64,000 nt of DNA from NCBI RefSeq assembly GCF_001870435.1, contig NZ_MDDR01000020.1, forward strand, positions 87,318 through 151,317, in the 5' to 3' direction. The notes beneath the pieces were generated by a model, which saw only the letters and a program-made list of their open reading frames with translations, made no database searches and had not been told where the DNA came from. Below, in pieces: positions 34,801-43,357 of this stretch (position 1 is its first letter; each line of letters opens with the position of its first letter). Source of the stretch: Pseudomonas costantinii (GTDB lineage: Bacteria > Pseudomonadota > Gammaproteobacteria > Pseudomonadales > Pseudomonadaceae). Position numbers and translations under genes: made by a program.

Positions 34801-35251
34801 ACTGCAAACCAGCCGCCGCCAACAGATGCGTCTTGCCACTGCCTTGTTCACCGATCAACAGGTACCAGGGCAAATCATTGCGCCAACGCTCGTTGTGCCC
34901 TGCGTAACGGCTGGAGGTTTTCAGCCTGTGGACCGCCTCCTTGAAGCGACCTCGTACGTGTTTCTGCTCGTCCTCGACCCATCCCAACTGCTGATGGTGT
35001 GCCTGCTTTTCAGGCTTCTTGAGTCCTGCCGCACCGCGCCCTCCAGTAAGGACCATCGCCAGCCCCCACAGCAAAAACAGCGCACTGATAGTGACCAGTC
35101 GAGCAGTCGAGTCCTGCCAGAACCGGTGGTCATCTACCGCCAGTAACGGCCCGAAAAACCATACAAATACCGCACTGCAAAGCACCAGCAACAAACTCCA
35201 GACCCAAATCGTGCCCAGCACGGTGCCCGCGTTCTTGAAGAATGCGTTCAT
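31883..35251 (-). CDS. tssM: T6SS membrane-complex subunit TssM (IcmF)
   Basis: 1122 residues. Two N-terminal membrane segments (about 12-32 and 52-66) are followed by a cytoplasmic GTPase-like domain with Walker A LIGEQGSGKTHLLAAAG. A third membrane helix (LLVMAAAVVIGGAGWLWTHS, about residue 415) precedes a large periplasmic part with IcmF-related and C-terminal beta domains. It forms the envelope channel with TssJ and TssL. GGGAG before the ATG. Between tssL and the phosphatase, as in H2-T6SS clusters. Confidence 0.95.
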   Translation of the reverse strand: MNAFFKNAGTVLGTIWVWSLLLVLCSAVFVWFFGPLLAVDDHRFWQDSTARLVTISALFLLWGLAMVLTGGRGAAGLKKPEKQAHHQQLGWVEDEQKHVRGRFKEAVHRLKTSSRYAGHNERWRNDLPWYLLIGEQGSGKTHLLAAAGLQLPFDRVEAPPTQGTAYCEWYFANEGVLIDTPGRYLTQLDSSVDAAGWSTLLSLLRLRRRARPLNGVVVTLSVDTLLTGNDHDLNYHARHVHSRLQEIQQILHVDVPVYLLLTQADRVPGFTEFFDSSPGEDAASVLGQRLDAGTAGIDIAQVRQAFETLLQRLSSELITRLHQERNVERRGHMLDFPQQAAHLGERLCLFVESAFSAHRYQRINGLRGFYLTSAGDRRNHFIQGLFSRVIFAEADLAGLQTQEQHRIRRRQGLLVMAAAVVIGGAGWLWTHSYSVNQQRLLQLAALTAQPSPTVQGAEDMLVVLALLDARLAATQVFPFAHNARFVERAGLYQGEVSRPLLTRAYEQALHQQLLARITAQLEEQVRASLGDRERLLESLRAYLMLSLRERRDAGWLAQRVADHWSVRYAGDTSAQKRLNEHLARLLEQPFAASLNEELVAQARKELRGESLADVVYRVLREQSRNLEPLRLVEGKVFAAIDPPIPGFYTKRYLQYFEAQGPRLVNAIAQDNWVLGEGTDLSAVDLRRLMIELQQRYFTEYADAWSAALGRVSLQQTDSLRHDAERLAGLTSAQSPLMQLLLLLRENTRLLPTHELLGNVAHQTGELGVLAQSVVADGQVAVLPDSARRALQRRFEPLHQLLDEQQNPGVELTQALRLLDELHLQLAALNRESSPEQAAFQRVKRRMEGQQDVLGNLRDAAARLPLPLAGWFEGMADDSWRHLLEGAYAHVNQRYQSEVHGLYAKAIRQRYPFNAHATSDVALNDFQEFFKPQGVMARFYEGYLRPFISADGGRYRLRGLDGSSLPISRSLLDQLMKAQVIRHSFFTEEQGELSVRFTLAPYSLDQSVSRATLRFGEKQLEYRHGTIVPMVFHWPTDADNGRSSLVLERGTEQRPLGIEKNTGAWSLFRFFDLLQREPASGRNTQIFKADLAGLRANYLLTSQRTPSPFEMEVWRTFRLPEQL

Positions 35252-35267
35252 TGATTGCTCCCAGCGT

Positions 35268-36128
35268 TTACAAGGGCGTCTGAATCAATTCCGACGCCGA
35301 AAATTGGAGGGGGTGCAGTGCATTCGTACGCTCTTCGCCCAGCGTCCAGGCAAATCCTGCATACATCACCAGTAAGCAGGCCAGGGCGAAGACCGAGACC
35401 CAAGTGGCCGAAAGAACGCGTAATCGCTTTCGTCGCCGCTGCCCCGCACTTGCAGCAGGTACATGCTCCGAGGGTGGATCACCCCGCACATGCCGGACCT
35501 GTCGATACAAGGCATCGCGAACGGCTTCAAGTTGCGACTCACCTCGCTCCATGATCCGGTACTTACCTTCGAATCCGATGGCCAGGCACAAGTACATCAA
35601 TTCCAGCATCGCCAGATGCTTGATCGGATCGCGAGACAGCCGCTCCAGCAGTTGGAAAACTTTTTCGCCCCCGAAGGTTTCGTTGTGAAAGCGGCTCAAC
35701 AAGCTCATCTTCGGCCAGTCGCTGCGACTGCCCCACGCCGTGGTGACCACCGCTTCGTCAATCACACTGCACAACACGTAGCGCGCCGATATGACCTGAC
35801 TGCTCTCGCCTCCAAGACGCAAGGCGTGGGCTTCAAATTGAGTGACAAGCGACGAGAACCGGTCATTAACCGTGCCCAGGCTTTCGCGACCGGAGTAGCC
35901 CTTGAGCAGGGTCACTTGCGACAACAACGCCGATGCGGCCGCCACCAGGGGGTTTAGATCCATCTTGAAGCGCTGCTCACCCTGTGTTCGAGCGGCGTAG
36001 ATCATCCGATCTTCCAATTGCTCAAAACGCGGCGGCGAAGGAAAATTCGTTATGGGTCCCTGCGTAGGCCCACGGCCCTCATGGTCGAGCAGGACGGTTT
36101 TCTCATCCTGCGGATATTCACTGTCCAT
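35268..36128 (-). CDS. tssL: T6SS inner-membrane subunit TssL (DotU/IcmH), short form
   Basis: 286 residues. The DotU domain includes NPLVAAASALLSQVTLLKG, ARYVLCSVIDEAVVTTAWG and KHLAMLELMYLCLAIGFEGK, with a single C-terminal membrane helix (VSVFALACLLVMYAGFAW). There is no OmpA-like peptidoglycan-binding domain, so anchoring to the wall must rely on another protein. ATG 36128 is chosen over a TTG at 36137 because AGGA is well spaced only for the ATG. Confidence 0.92.
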   Translation of the reverse strand: MDSEYPQDEKTVLLDHEGRGPTQGPITNFPSPPRFEQLEDRMIYAARTQGEQRFKMDLNPLVAAASALLSQVTLLKGYSGRESLGTVNDRFSSLVTQFEAHALRLGGESSQVISARYVLCSVIDEAVVTTAWGSRSDWPKMSLLSRFHNETFGGEKVFQLLERLSRDPIKHLAMLELMYLCLAIGFEGKYRIMERGESQLEAVRDALYRQVRHVRGDPPSEHVPAASAGQRRRKRLRVLSATWVSVFALACLLVMYAGFAWTLGEERTNALHPLQFSASELIQTPL

Positions 36129-36133
36129 AGTGT

Positions 36134-37462
36134 TCAATTCCTGATGGCCCAGAAGTTGAGTTCAAGCGCTGAGAATTCACCGCCTACATGGAAGGCAAAA
36201 CCACCCGACTGCTCCAACTGCGTGATATCGCGTGCGCTGAGATCGAGCATGAAATAGGTTTTGCCGGCATGGAACGGAATCTGCCGCGGCGCCACAGGCA
36301 GCGGTTTGACCTTGATACCCGCCAAGTGCAGGTTGACCAGCTCGCGGATACGCTCCACAGGCCCGACTTTCAAATGTGCCGGCAGGCGATGGCGCAACGC
36401 CTCCGAATCGCACTGCGCAGTGGCCGCCAGAATGAATGTGGCAGTGCCCAGCAACTTCAAGTCGCTCATCGGGCATACCAGCACCCCATATTGACGTTGC
36501 TGCAGCGTCAGCTCGATGGCGTGTTGTTCCAGCACCATCGACAGCACAGAACGAACGCCCTCCATCAGCCCACGAAAACTCTCACCCTGGTCACCATGTC
36601 TGTAACGCACATCCAGATGCGCACGTTTACTGTCGTTGGCGAATGTTGATAACTCGCCGAGCATCGACAGTAGCGCTCGGAACAACGCTTCCGGGCGAAC
36701 CTGGGCCTGGCTCAAGTAGTGACGTAGTTCCAACTCGGTACGATTGATCAGTTGCAGCATCAGGAAGTCGCCGACTTCCGAACCGGCGGCCGTACCCTCA
36801 CTCCGGATACGTGAAGCAATAGCATCCCCTCGACTGGCAAGCAGACTGATCACCTCCTTCAGACACGACGACACATACCCGCTGCCCTGAAGAAAAATAA
36901 AGGTTGGGATGAAATCCGCGTCCAGGTTCACGCCGCCTTCATCGGTAGAATCCAAGACCTGCGCAACCTTGAGTTTGACAAAGCTCTGGTCGCTTTGATG
37001 ATCCCCCAATAGCAGACGCAAATCAGGGCGCGCGCAACGGATGCTGCAACGGGAATCGACACCGGCGTTCGAATCACCTACCTCGACATCACAGGCAAGG
37101 TAACGTGCCTGGACATCGGCCTGTTGCGGCTGGCGAACCTCGATCTGATTACCCGTGGCCAGCGGCAACGCCAGATAAATCCCATGGCTCCCCGAGTTGG
37201 CCGGCACCTGCAACACCAAGGGTTCCATCACCCCGCTCAGCTCAAACAGGCTGCCGTCCGGCAAAACGCCACAGGCTTGGTTGACCACCACCTTGCCAAA
37301 CTTGAGGTACTGCAAGTCGACCTCCAATGTAAGGAATCCCCACGCATCAGAGTCCAACAAGCGAGTTCGATTGAGTTGCTGGTGGTAATAGCGGTCGTTG
37401 TGCTGCAAATGCTGAGGCCGTAACAGCATGCCTTCTTGCCAGATAACTTTATGAACGTGCAT
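36134..37462 (-). CDS. tssK: T6SS baseplate subunit TssK
   Basis: 442 residues, starting VIWQEGMLLRPQHLQHNDRY, the conserved N-terminus of TssK. The protein links the TssFG baseplate wedge to TssL/TssM at the membrane. The C-terminal region ends GEFSALELNFWAIRN. One base separates the TssJ stop from its ATG, with GGAGG about ten bases before. Length and layout are normal. Confidence 0.95.
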   Translation of the reverse strand: MHVHKVIWQEGMLLRPQHLQHNDRYYHQQLNRTRLLDSDAWGFLTLEVDLQYLKFGKVVVNQACGVLPDGSLFELSGVMEPLVLQVPANSGSHGIYLALPLATGNQIEVRQPQQADVQARYLACDVEVGDSNAGVDSRCSIRCARPDLRLLLGDHQSDQSFVKLKVAQVLDSTDEGGVNLDADFIPTFIFLQGSGYVSSCLKEVISLLASRGDAIASRIRSEGTAAGSEVGDFLMLQLINRTELELRHYLSQAQVRPEALFRALLSMLGELSTFANDSKRAHLDVRYRHGDQGESFRGLMEGVRSVLSMVLEQHAIELTLQQRQYGVLVCPMSDLKLLGTATFILAATAQCDSEALRHRLPAHLKVGPVERIRELVNLHLAGIKVKPLPVAPRQIPFHAGKTYFMLDLSARDITQLEQSGGFAFHVGGEFSALELNFWAIRN

Positions 37463-37463
37463 A

Positions 37464-37949
37464 TCACTCTGCCTCCATGTCAGGCGTGAATGAGGCGAGG
37501 CGAATACCCGTCTGGGCCAGCACCAGGTCAGTAAAGGTCAGTTGTTGCGGTGTAACAGGAACAACCCACCGCCATTGAACATGGGGCAGGTCTCGATAGG
37601 CCGCCAGCACCCCCAGAAAACGAGTGCCAGGGTCGAGCCTGAGCTTGAGGGCCAACGACTCACCCGGGCGCAGTTCAACTTCCTCACTGCTCACCCAGTC
37701 CTTGGGCAACGCTTGCTCAGCATTGCTGTACAGACTAAAGAAGTCGGCATTCTCAAAGGCCACGGCATGCCGCAACTCAATCAGGTGCACCACCACCGGA
37801 GAGGGTCGGCCGTGAAGATCAGGGTTGACTTGCTCGCTGGCGGTCAGCGCCACATCCAACTTGGTCAACGTAGAGAAAGGCGATATGGCACTGCAGCCGG
37901 CCAACAGGCCGAGCAGGAGCAGCATTGATGCAAAGATGGCTCGATACAT
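37464..37949 (-). CDS. tssJ: T6SS outer-membrane lipoprotein TssJ (Lip2-like)
   Basis: About 161 residues. A lipoprotein signal peptide ends in the lipobox LLAGCS, followed by a beta-sandwich region with KLDVALTASEQVNPDLHGRP and PVVVHLIELRH typical of TssJ. It anchors TssM at the outer membrane. ATG 37949 has AGGA nine bases upstream; ATG 37958, overlapping the FHA gene stop as ATGA, is an alternative that adds three residues. Confidence 0.92.
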   Translation of the reverse strand: MYRAIFASMLLLLGLLAGCSAISPFSTLTKLDVALTASEQVNPDLHGRPSPVVVHLIELRHAVAFENADFFSLYSNAEQALPKDWVSSEEVELRPGESLALKLRLDPGTRFLGVLAAYRDLPHVQWRWVVPVTPQQLTFTDLVLAQTGIRLASFTPDMEAE

Positions 37950-37954
37950 AACTG

Positions 37955-39145
37955 TCATCCTGGAAAACCGACGTGCAGGGTTGAGATCAAGCGAACCTGC
38001 TCCTCGTATACCTTGGCGAAGTCGCCGCCTGGGAGGCGATCGCTGCCCTGATCTGTCTCGATCAAGCGCTGGTAGTGACGCTGATAAGCTCGCCAGTGCC
38101 CACCGTCGCTGGAAAACCGCGGCCGCTTATCCTGATATTCGAAGCACATCAGCAGATGGCCAGGGGCGAAAGCGCTGTGTGTATTGCGTATCGCACTGCG
38201 ACAGGCCGCCAACAATGCAACCTGATGGGTTTGTAGATCCCGATGGGCCTGGTTGATGGCCTGCTCGGCGGGCAACCGCCCCAAATCACCCGCCCCCAGC
38301 AGCATCGCCAATGCAGCATCGGCATCAACGCAGTCTTTCAACGGGTTCCGGCTCTTGAGCACCGTGTCGACAGGCGACAGGTTCAGCTCACCCTTCAGCT
38401 CTTCGCAGGTCCGCAAGCTTTGTTGCAACCCCTCGACCCCCATGCGAAGCAGGCGCGCCGCCTTGATTGCCAACGCCTCTCGGCCAGACCTATCGAGGGT
38501 GTCCAGGCCAATGCCCAGTGCTGCCGCGAACTGTGCCCAAAAGGCCTCACTGGCTGGCGGCGGCATCGTGACGGAATGAATCTGAGGGGTTTCCTGAACG
38601 GCTTCAGCCCGTCGGGGTATCGCCAGATGATCTCTGTTAGCAGTACTCTGATCCGCCCACGGTCCAGCCGCGTCGACGCTCTCGTCCAATGCCTCCAAGT
38701 CCTGCGACCTGGTCTGGTGCTGGTGTTCGAGGTCCAATGAGTGAATGGGGTCCAACGCCAGGAAAGCATCATCGGGGATCGTTCCTCCGGCGACATCCCA
38801 TTGTTCGCCACGAGGAGGCACCGGCACTACCAAACGCGCGCGTATCGCCAACGGTCCCAGTTGATACACGTCGCCCTCACTGATCAATCGCGCCTGCCCT
38901 TTGCACAGACGCTCGGTACTGCCCGCCACACCGATACCGTTGCTGCTGATATCGGTTAAAAAATATCGTCCCTCACGGTAAGCGACCAATCCATGATGAC
39001 TGGAGAGCAACCGGCTGGGGTCAGGAATCACCCAATCACAACCTGCACCACGGCCTATCACACCGCCCGTGCCGTTAAATATTTTGCGGGCCGATGGCGC
39101 AAGATTAACGCCGTCAACATCACATTCCTCAAACACGAGTTGCAT
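37955..39145 (-). CDS. tagH: T6SS FHA-domain protein TagH (Fha2-like)
   Basis: 396 residues. The N-terminal FHA domain (about 15-95) shows GVIGRGAGCDWVIPDPSRLL, SSHHGLVAY and DISSNGIGV, the phosphothreonine-binding residues. The rest is the T6SS-specific TagH C-terminal domain ending KVYEEQVRLISTLHVGFPG. It is the likely scaffold and substrate for the kinase/phosphatase pair at the end of the cluster. ATG 39145 is preferred: AGGGAG lies nine bases upstream, whereas a GTG at 39166 has none. Confidence 0.9.
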   Translation of the reverse strand: MQLVFEECDVDGVNLAPSARKIFNGTGGVIGRGAGCDWVIPDPSRLLSSHHGLVAYREGRYFLTDISSNGIGVAGSTERLCKGQARLISEGDVYQLGPLAIRARLVVPVPPRGEQWDVAGGTIPDDAFLALDPIHSLDLEHQHQTRSQDLEALDESVDAAGPWADQSTANRDHLAIPRRAEAVQETPQIHSVTMPPPASEAFWAQFAAALGIGLDTLDRSGREALAIKAARLLRMGVEGLQQSLRTCEELKGELNLSPVDTVLKSRNPLKDCVDADAALAMLLGAGDLGRLPAEQAINQAHRDLQTHQVALLAACRSAIRNTHSAFAPGHLLMCFEYQDKRPRFSSDGGHWRAYQRHYQRLIETDQGSDRLPGGDFAKVYEEQVRLISTLHVGFPG

Positions 39146-39162
39146 GGTCAGGCTCTCCCTAT

Positions 39163-39294
39163 TCACTGGCCACGTGTGATCGCCTTCGGCTCACCCAACG
39201 GACGGTAGTCGGCATCATCAAAGACATAATTGGCGCTGCAGCCACTTAACAAACACAACGCAAGCACAACGGCTTGCCACGGACGATCAGGCAT
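39163..39294 (-). CDS. Small T6SS-locus lipoprotein (43 residues, orfX position)
   Basis: Begins MPDRPWQAVVLALCLLSGCS. A signal peptide is followed by the lipobox LLSGC, leaving a mature peptide of only 25 residues starting CSANYVFDDAD. GGAG lies seven bases before the ATG. It sits between the sigma-54 activator and the FHA gene, the place held by a small ORF (orfX, PA1664) in the P. aeruginosa H2-T6SS cluster; that equivalence rests on position. Role unknown. It could help fix the complex at the outer membrane. Confidence 0.75.
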   Translation of the reverse strand: MPDRPWQAVVLALCLLSGCSANYVFDDADYRPLGEPKAITRGQ

Positions 39295-39377
39295 CAGGTC
39301 TCTCCCACAGAGGTAAGGTCTCCCAGTTCGATTCGACGCTGGCGGCGGTAAAACATGGCAATCCTCAAGCGCTGCAT

Positions 39378-40910
39378 TCAGCACTCGCCGCTGGCATTGC
39401 CAAACGGAATATTCAAACGAGCAAGACGGTAAAGCAGCGTGCGGCGAGCAACCCCTAACTCCCGTGCCGTACGGGTTCGATTGCCGCGGTTCTTGTGCAG
39501 GCAATCAATCAGGAATACCCGTTCCACCCGCTCCATGCGCTGGCGTAGCGTCGCATCGGCCACAGAGGCGGCAGCCGAAGTCAGTGGCAGCGACAGGTGC
39601 GCAGGCAGAATCACACCGTCATCACACAGCAGTACCGCCCGCTCCACCAAACACTTGAGCTCGCGGACATTGCCAGGGAAGCCGTGGCTCGACAGCTGAT
39701 CAAGGGCGATGCTCGACCAATCGACGGGGGCCCTCCCAAGTGACGCGCAGGCCTTGTCGGCAAAATGCCGCGCCAGTTGCAGTACATCGCCATCTCGCTC
39801 ACGCAGGGCGGGCAATTGGATGGGAAACTGTGCGAGCCGGTAATAGAGGTCTTCGCGAAAGCTGCCCTCTGCCACCATCGCAGCCAGGTCGCGGTGGGTT
39901 GCGGCAATAATGCGCACGTCAACCTTATGGGCGGCGGTGGCTCCCAACGGACGAACCTCACCTTCCTGTAATACCCGTAGCAACTTGGCTTGCAAGGACA
40001 GTGGCATGTCGCCGATTTCATCCAGTAGCAACGTACCTCCATGCGCAGCGTCAAACAGCCCGGCATAGTTACGCTCGGCACCGGTGAATGCACCTTTGCG
40101 ATAGCCAAACAGCTCGCTCTCCAGCAAGCCCTCTGGGAACGCCGCACAATTTTGCACCACAAAAGCCTGGGCACTGCGCGGTCCGGCGGCGTGAATGGCA
40201 CGTGCCACGACTTCTTTGCCGGTGCCCGTCTCGCCTCGTAACAGAACGGTGTAAGGCGTATGCAGAACCTTGCCGATCAAGTGACAGGTCTGCTCCATCG
40301 CCTCGCTGCTGCCGATCAAGCCGTATGCACCTGTAATTGGCACACCTCGCTGTGACCTTGTGGCGTCTGCCCGGGGTTGCATGCACCGCAACATGAGCAA
40401 CTGGTTCAAGGCAAAGCTGCCCAGTTGGCCCAACGATGTTGCATAGTCTTGCAACTGCCTCGGTTGCCAACTGGCGCACAGGAGTACACCCGTGATCGCG
40501 TTGCTGCGGTCGAACAGCGGCACACCCAGCAATGAGCGCCAAGGTGCCCTCATCACCGGCAGAAAACCGGTGTCATAGAGAGTACTCCCCACCTCATCAA
40601 GGCTAAGAGAACAACGCTGGTTCAGGACGTAGTGCAGCAACTGCTCGTTTTGCAACGCAGAGCCTGAAGCCAAGTGGGTCAGTGACAACGCCTCAGGCAA
40701 ATGCTGGGCAATAAGATCAAGTCGGCCAGTCACCTTATCCAGGAGATACAACTGAGTGAGTTCACACTGACTCAGTTGTGCTGCGCCCGCGACACACAGG
40801 TCAGGCAACGTTGTTTCATCGCTGTCCAGGCCCAATCGCGTGAAGCAGTTCAGCAAAGTATCCGCATAGGCCAGCGGATCGGACAGGTGGTTAAACAGGT
40901 TCTGCATCAT
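39378..40910 (-). CDS. sfa2: Sigma-54-dependent activator Sfa2-like
   Basis: 510 residues. An N-terminal GAF-like sensor region (about 1-180) is followed by the AAA+ core with Walker A GETGTGKEVVARA, the sigma-54 loop RKGAFTGAERN (complete GAFTGA) and Walker B GGTLLLDEIGD. A Fis-type helix-turn-helix (TARELGVARRTLLYRLARL) is at the C-terminus. There is no phosphoreceiver domain. Located inside the T6SS cluster as in H2-T6SS, it should drive sigma-54 promoters, such as the one in front of hcp at 50507. Overlaps the clpV stop by ATGA. Confidence 0.92.
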   Translation of the reverse strand: MMQNLFNHLSDPLAYADTLLNCFTRLGLDSDETTLPDLCVAGAAQLSQCELTQLYLLDKVTGRLDLIAQHLPEALSLTHLASGSALQNEQLLHYVLNQRCSLSLDEVGSTLYDTGFLPVMRAPWRSLLGVPLFDRSNAITGVLLCASWQPRQLQDYATSLGQLGSFALNQLLMLRCMQPRADATRSQRGVPITGAYGLIGSSEAMEQTCHLIGKVLHTPYTVLLRGETGTGKEVVARAIHAAGPRSAQAFVVQNCAAFPEGLLESELFGYRKGAFTGAERNYAGLFDAAHGGTLLLDEIGDMPLSLQAKLLRVLQEGEVRPLGATAAHKVDVRIIAATHRDLAAMVAEGSFREDLYYRLAQFPIQLPALRERDGDVLQLARHFADKACASLGRAPVDWSSIALDQLSSHGFPGNVRELKCLVERAVLLCDDGVILPAHLSLPLTSAAASVADATLRQRMERVERVFLIDCLHKNRGNRTRTARELGVARRTLLYRLARLNIPFGNASGEC

Positions 40911-43351
40911 TGGCTGAACTCGCAGGTCACCTGACCGTTGCCATCCAGTCTTGCATGGACCAAGGACAATGACTCACCCACGGCCATTGCACTAAGAAGA
41001 CGATCCACCAACTGTGGCAGCAAGTGCCGCTCGATCCATTGATCGATGAACCGCGCGCCGCTGTCACCATCAGCGCAACGTTCGGCCATCAGCGCAATCA
41101 GCTCGGACGAGTAAGTGAATACCAGCTTGCGCCGATGCAGCCGCTCACCGAGGCTGGCGAGTTTGAGTCGTACAACGTCGTGCAGCACGTGCTCCGCAAT
41201 CGGGTAATACGGCACGACACGCATCCTGGCCAACAATGCTGGTTTGAAATGAGCACGCAACACGGGGTGAATGGCGTCTTGCAACACCTGGGCATCAGGC
41301 CGCCTGCCGTCTGCACACAACTCGCTGATGCGGTCGCTGCCAAGGTTGGAGGTCATCAGGAGCAGCGTGTTGCGAAAATCAATTTCCCGCCCTTCGCCGT
41401 CATTGGCGCGCCCTTTGTCAAAGATCTGATAAAACAGGTTCAACACCTCCGGATCGGCTTTCTCGACCTCGTCGAGCAGCACCACTGAATAGGGCCGTTG
41501 GCGCACGGCTTCCGTGAGGACCCCGCCCTCGCCGAAACCGACATAGCCCGGTGGAGCACCGATCAACCGCGACAGGGCGTGCCTCTCCTGGTATTCCGAC
41601 ATATTGATGGTGGTGATAAACCGCTCACCACCGTACAAAAGATCTGCCAGAGCCAGCGCCGTTTCTGTCTTGCCGACACCACTGGGGCCAACCAGCAAAA
41701 ACACCCCTACTGGCGCATCCGCCTTATTGAGGCCCGCTGCGACCGCTCGCAGAGCACGGTCAAGTGCCTGCACGGCGTGCTCTTGCCCCAGGATCCGTGC
41801 GCGCAGGTCATCGACAAAACCCAAGACTTTTTCATTAGGTTCGAGGGCCAATTGCTCGACCGGGATACCGGTCCAGGCACTGATAACCTGTGCGACCAGG
41901 CGCGGGCACACCTCAAGGCGGCCCGATGATTGCCCGCTCTGTTTAACCCAGTGTTGTTCCAACACCTGACGCTCGTGCTCAATTGCTTCCAACCGCTGGC
42001 TCAGTGCTTGCAAAGCCTGCGCATCTACCGGCAACCCCGCGCCGGCATCTCGCGTTAACGCCCGATGTTGCCGGCTACCTTCGACCCACTCTTCGCACAA
42101 CTTTTGCAATGCCTCAGGTGGCATTGCCTGACGGGTCCGCGCTCGTGCACACGCGGTGTCCAACACATCCACGGCCTTGTCCGGCAACTGGCGACCTGCG
42201 AGATAACGTGCACTCATCTGTGCCGCCGCAACGACGGCATCATCGCGAACGTAAACACCATGGCTCGCCTCATAAACAGGGACCAGACCACGCAGAATGG
42301 ACACAGCGTCCTCAACACTAGGCTCAGCGACCAGCACCGGCTGGAAACGTCGAGCCAATGCAGGGTCTTTCTCGATGTATTGTTTGTACTCCGACCAGGT
42401 GGTGGCCGCGATGGTGCGTAATGCTCCCCGAGCCAGGGCTGGTTTAAGCAGATTGGCCGCGTCGGAACCGCCCGCCGGCCCTCCCGCACCTACCAGGGTA
42501 TGGGCTTCGTCGATAAACAGGATCACCGCCTGTGGCGAGGTATTGACCTCATCAATCACACCTTTGAGGCGCCGTTCGAACTCACCTTTGAGACTGGCAC
42601 CCGCTTGTAACAGCCCCATATCCAGGGTTAGCAGGCGAACAGCCTTGAGGGCCTCGGGCACCTGCGACGCGACGATTTTCAGCGCAAGGCCTTCGACAAT
42701 CGCCGTTTTCCCTACACCAGCCTCCCCGACCAGAATCGGGTTGTTCTTACGCCGCCGCACAAGGATGTCAATCAGTTGCCGGATTTCAGCATCACGACAC
42801 AGCACCGGATCAATCAGTCCTTCGCGAGCCTGGCATGTCAGGTCATGGGTGAAGCGCTGCAACAACGATTCGGTTGCAACCGGCTCGGTCTCAGGTAACT
42901 GGCTTGCTAGAAAATCACGCACACGGTCTGCATCCAGGCGGCTAAGCACTGCGTGGTACCCACTGCCCGCGTACTCCATCGGATGGCGCAGCAGTGCCAG
43001 CAACAAGGCGCCGTGATCAACAAAACGTTGCCCAAACTCAATGTGAGCAACCATCAGCGCTTGCTGTAACCATTGCACCAGCGATTGGGCGAAGACCGGA
43101 TTACGTGTTGCGCTTTGCTCGCTCCGTGGCTGCAATGTGGCGTGTAGCTCGCCCGTCTGCACACCCGCGTCTGACAGTGCCTTGGCCAACACGCCATCAG
43201 GATGCTCAAGCAAAGCTAAAAGCAAATCTTCCACCAACACTTCACGGCCACCGCGCGTAACACAGCGCTCAGACGAGCGCTCCAAATCGAGACGCGCCTG
43301 AGGCGTCAACGTGCGTATAAGTTGTTGCAGGTCCACATTAATCATGATCAT
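40907..43351 (-). CDS. clpV: T6SS ATPase ClpV (TssH)
   Basis: 814 residues, somewhat shorter than the usual 850-900. The N-terminal Clp_N domain, which binds sheath TssC, is followed by two AAA+ domains. D1 has GEAGVGKTAIVEGL and ILFIDEAHTLVGAG; D2 has GPSGVGKTETALAL and VVLLDEVEKADPEVLN. Short length seems due to a compact middle domain. It recycles contracted sheath. Two in-frame ATGs (43351 and 43345) share a GGGA; either could be used. Confidence 0.94.
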   Translation of the reverse strand: MIMINVDLQQLIRTLTPQARLDLERSSERCVTRGGREVLVEDLLLALLEHPDGVLAKALSDAGVQTGELHATLQPRSEQSATRNPVFAQSLVQWLQQALMVAHIEFGQRFVDHGALLLALLRHPMEYAGSGYHAVLSRLDADRVRDFLASQLPETEPVATESLLQRFTHDLTCQAREGLIDPVLCRDAEIRQLIDILVRRRKNNPILVGEAGVGKTAIVEGLALKIVASQVPEALKAVRLLTLDMGLLQAGASLKGEFERRLKGVIDEVNTSPQAVILFIDEAHTLVGAGGPAGGSDAANLLKPALARGALRTIAATTWSEYKQYIEKDPALARRFQPVLVAEPSVEDAVSILRGLVPVYEASHGVYVRDDAVVAAAQMSARYLAGRQLPDKAVDVLDTACARARTRQAMPPEALQKLCEEWVEGSRQHRALTRDAGAGLPVDAQALQALSQRLEAIEHERQVLEQHWVKQSGQSSGRLEVCPRLVAQVISAWTGIPVEQLALEPNEKVLGFVDDLRARILGQEHAVQALDRALRAVAAGLNKADAPVGVFLLVGPSGVGKTETALALADLLYGGERFITTINMSEYQERHALSRLIGAPPGYVGFGEGGVLTEAVRQRPYSVVLLDEVEKADPEVLNLFYQIFDKGRANDGEGREIDFRNTLLLMTSNLGSDRISELCADGRRPDAQVLQDAIHPVLRAHFKPALLARMRVVPYYPIAEHVLHDVVRLKLASLGERLHRRKLVFTYSSELIALMAERCADGDSGARFIDQWIERHLLPQLVDRLLSAMAVGESLSLVHARLDGNGQVTCEFSQ

Positions 43352-43357
43352 CGGTCC

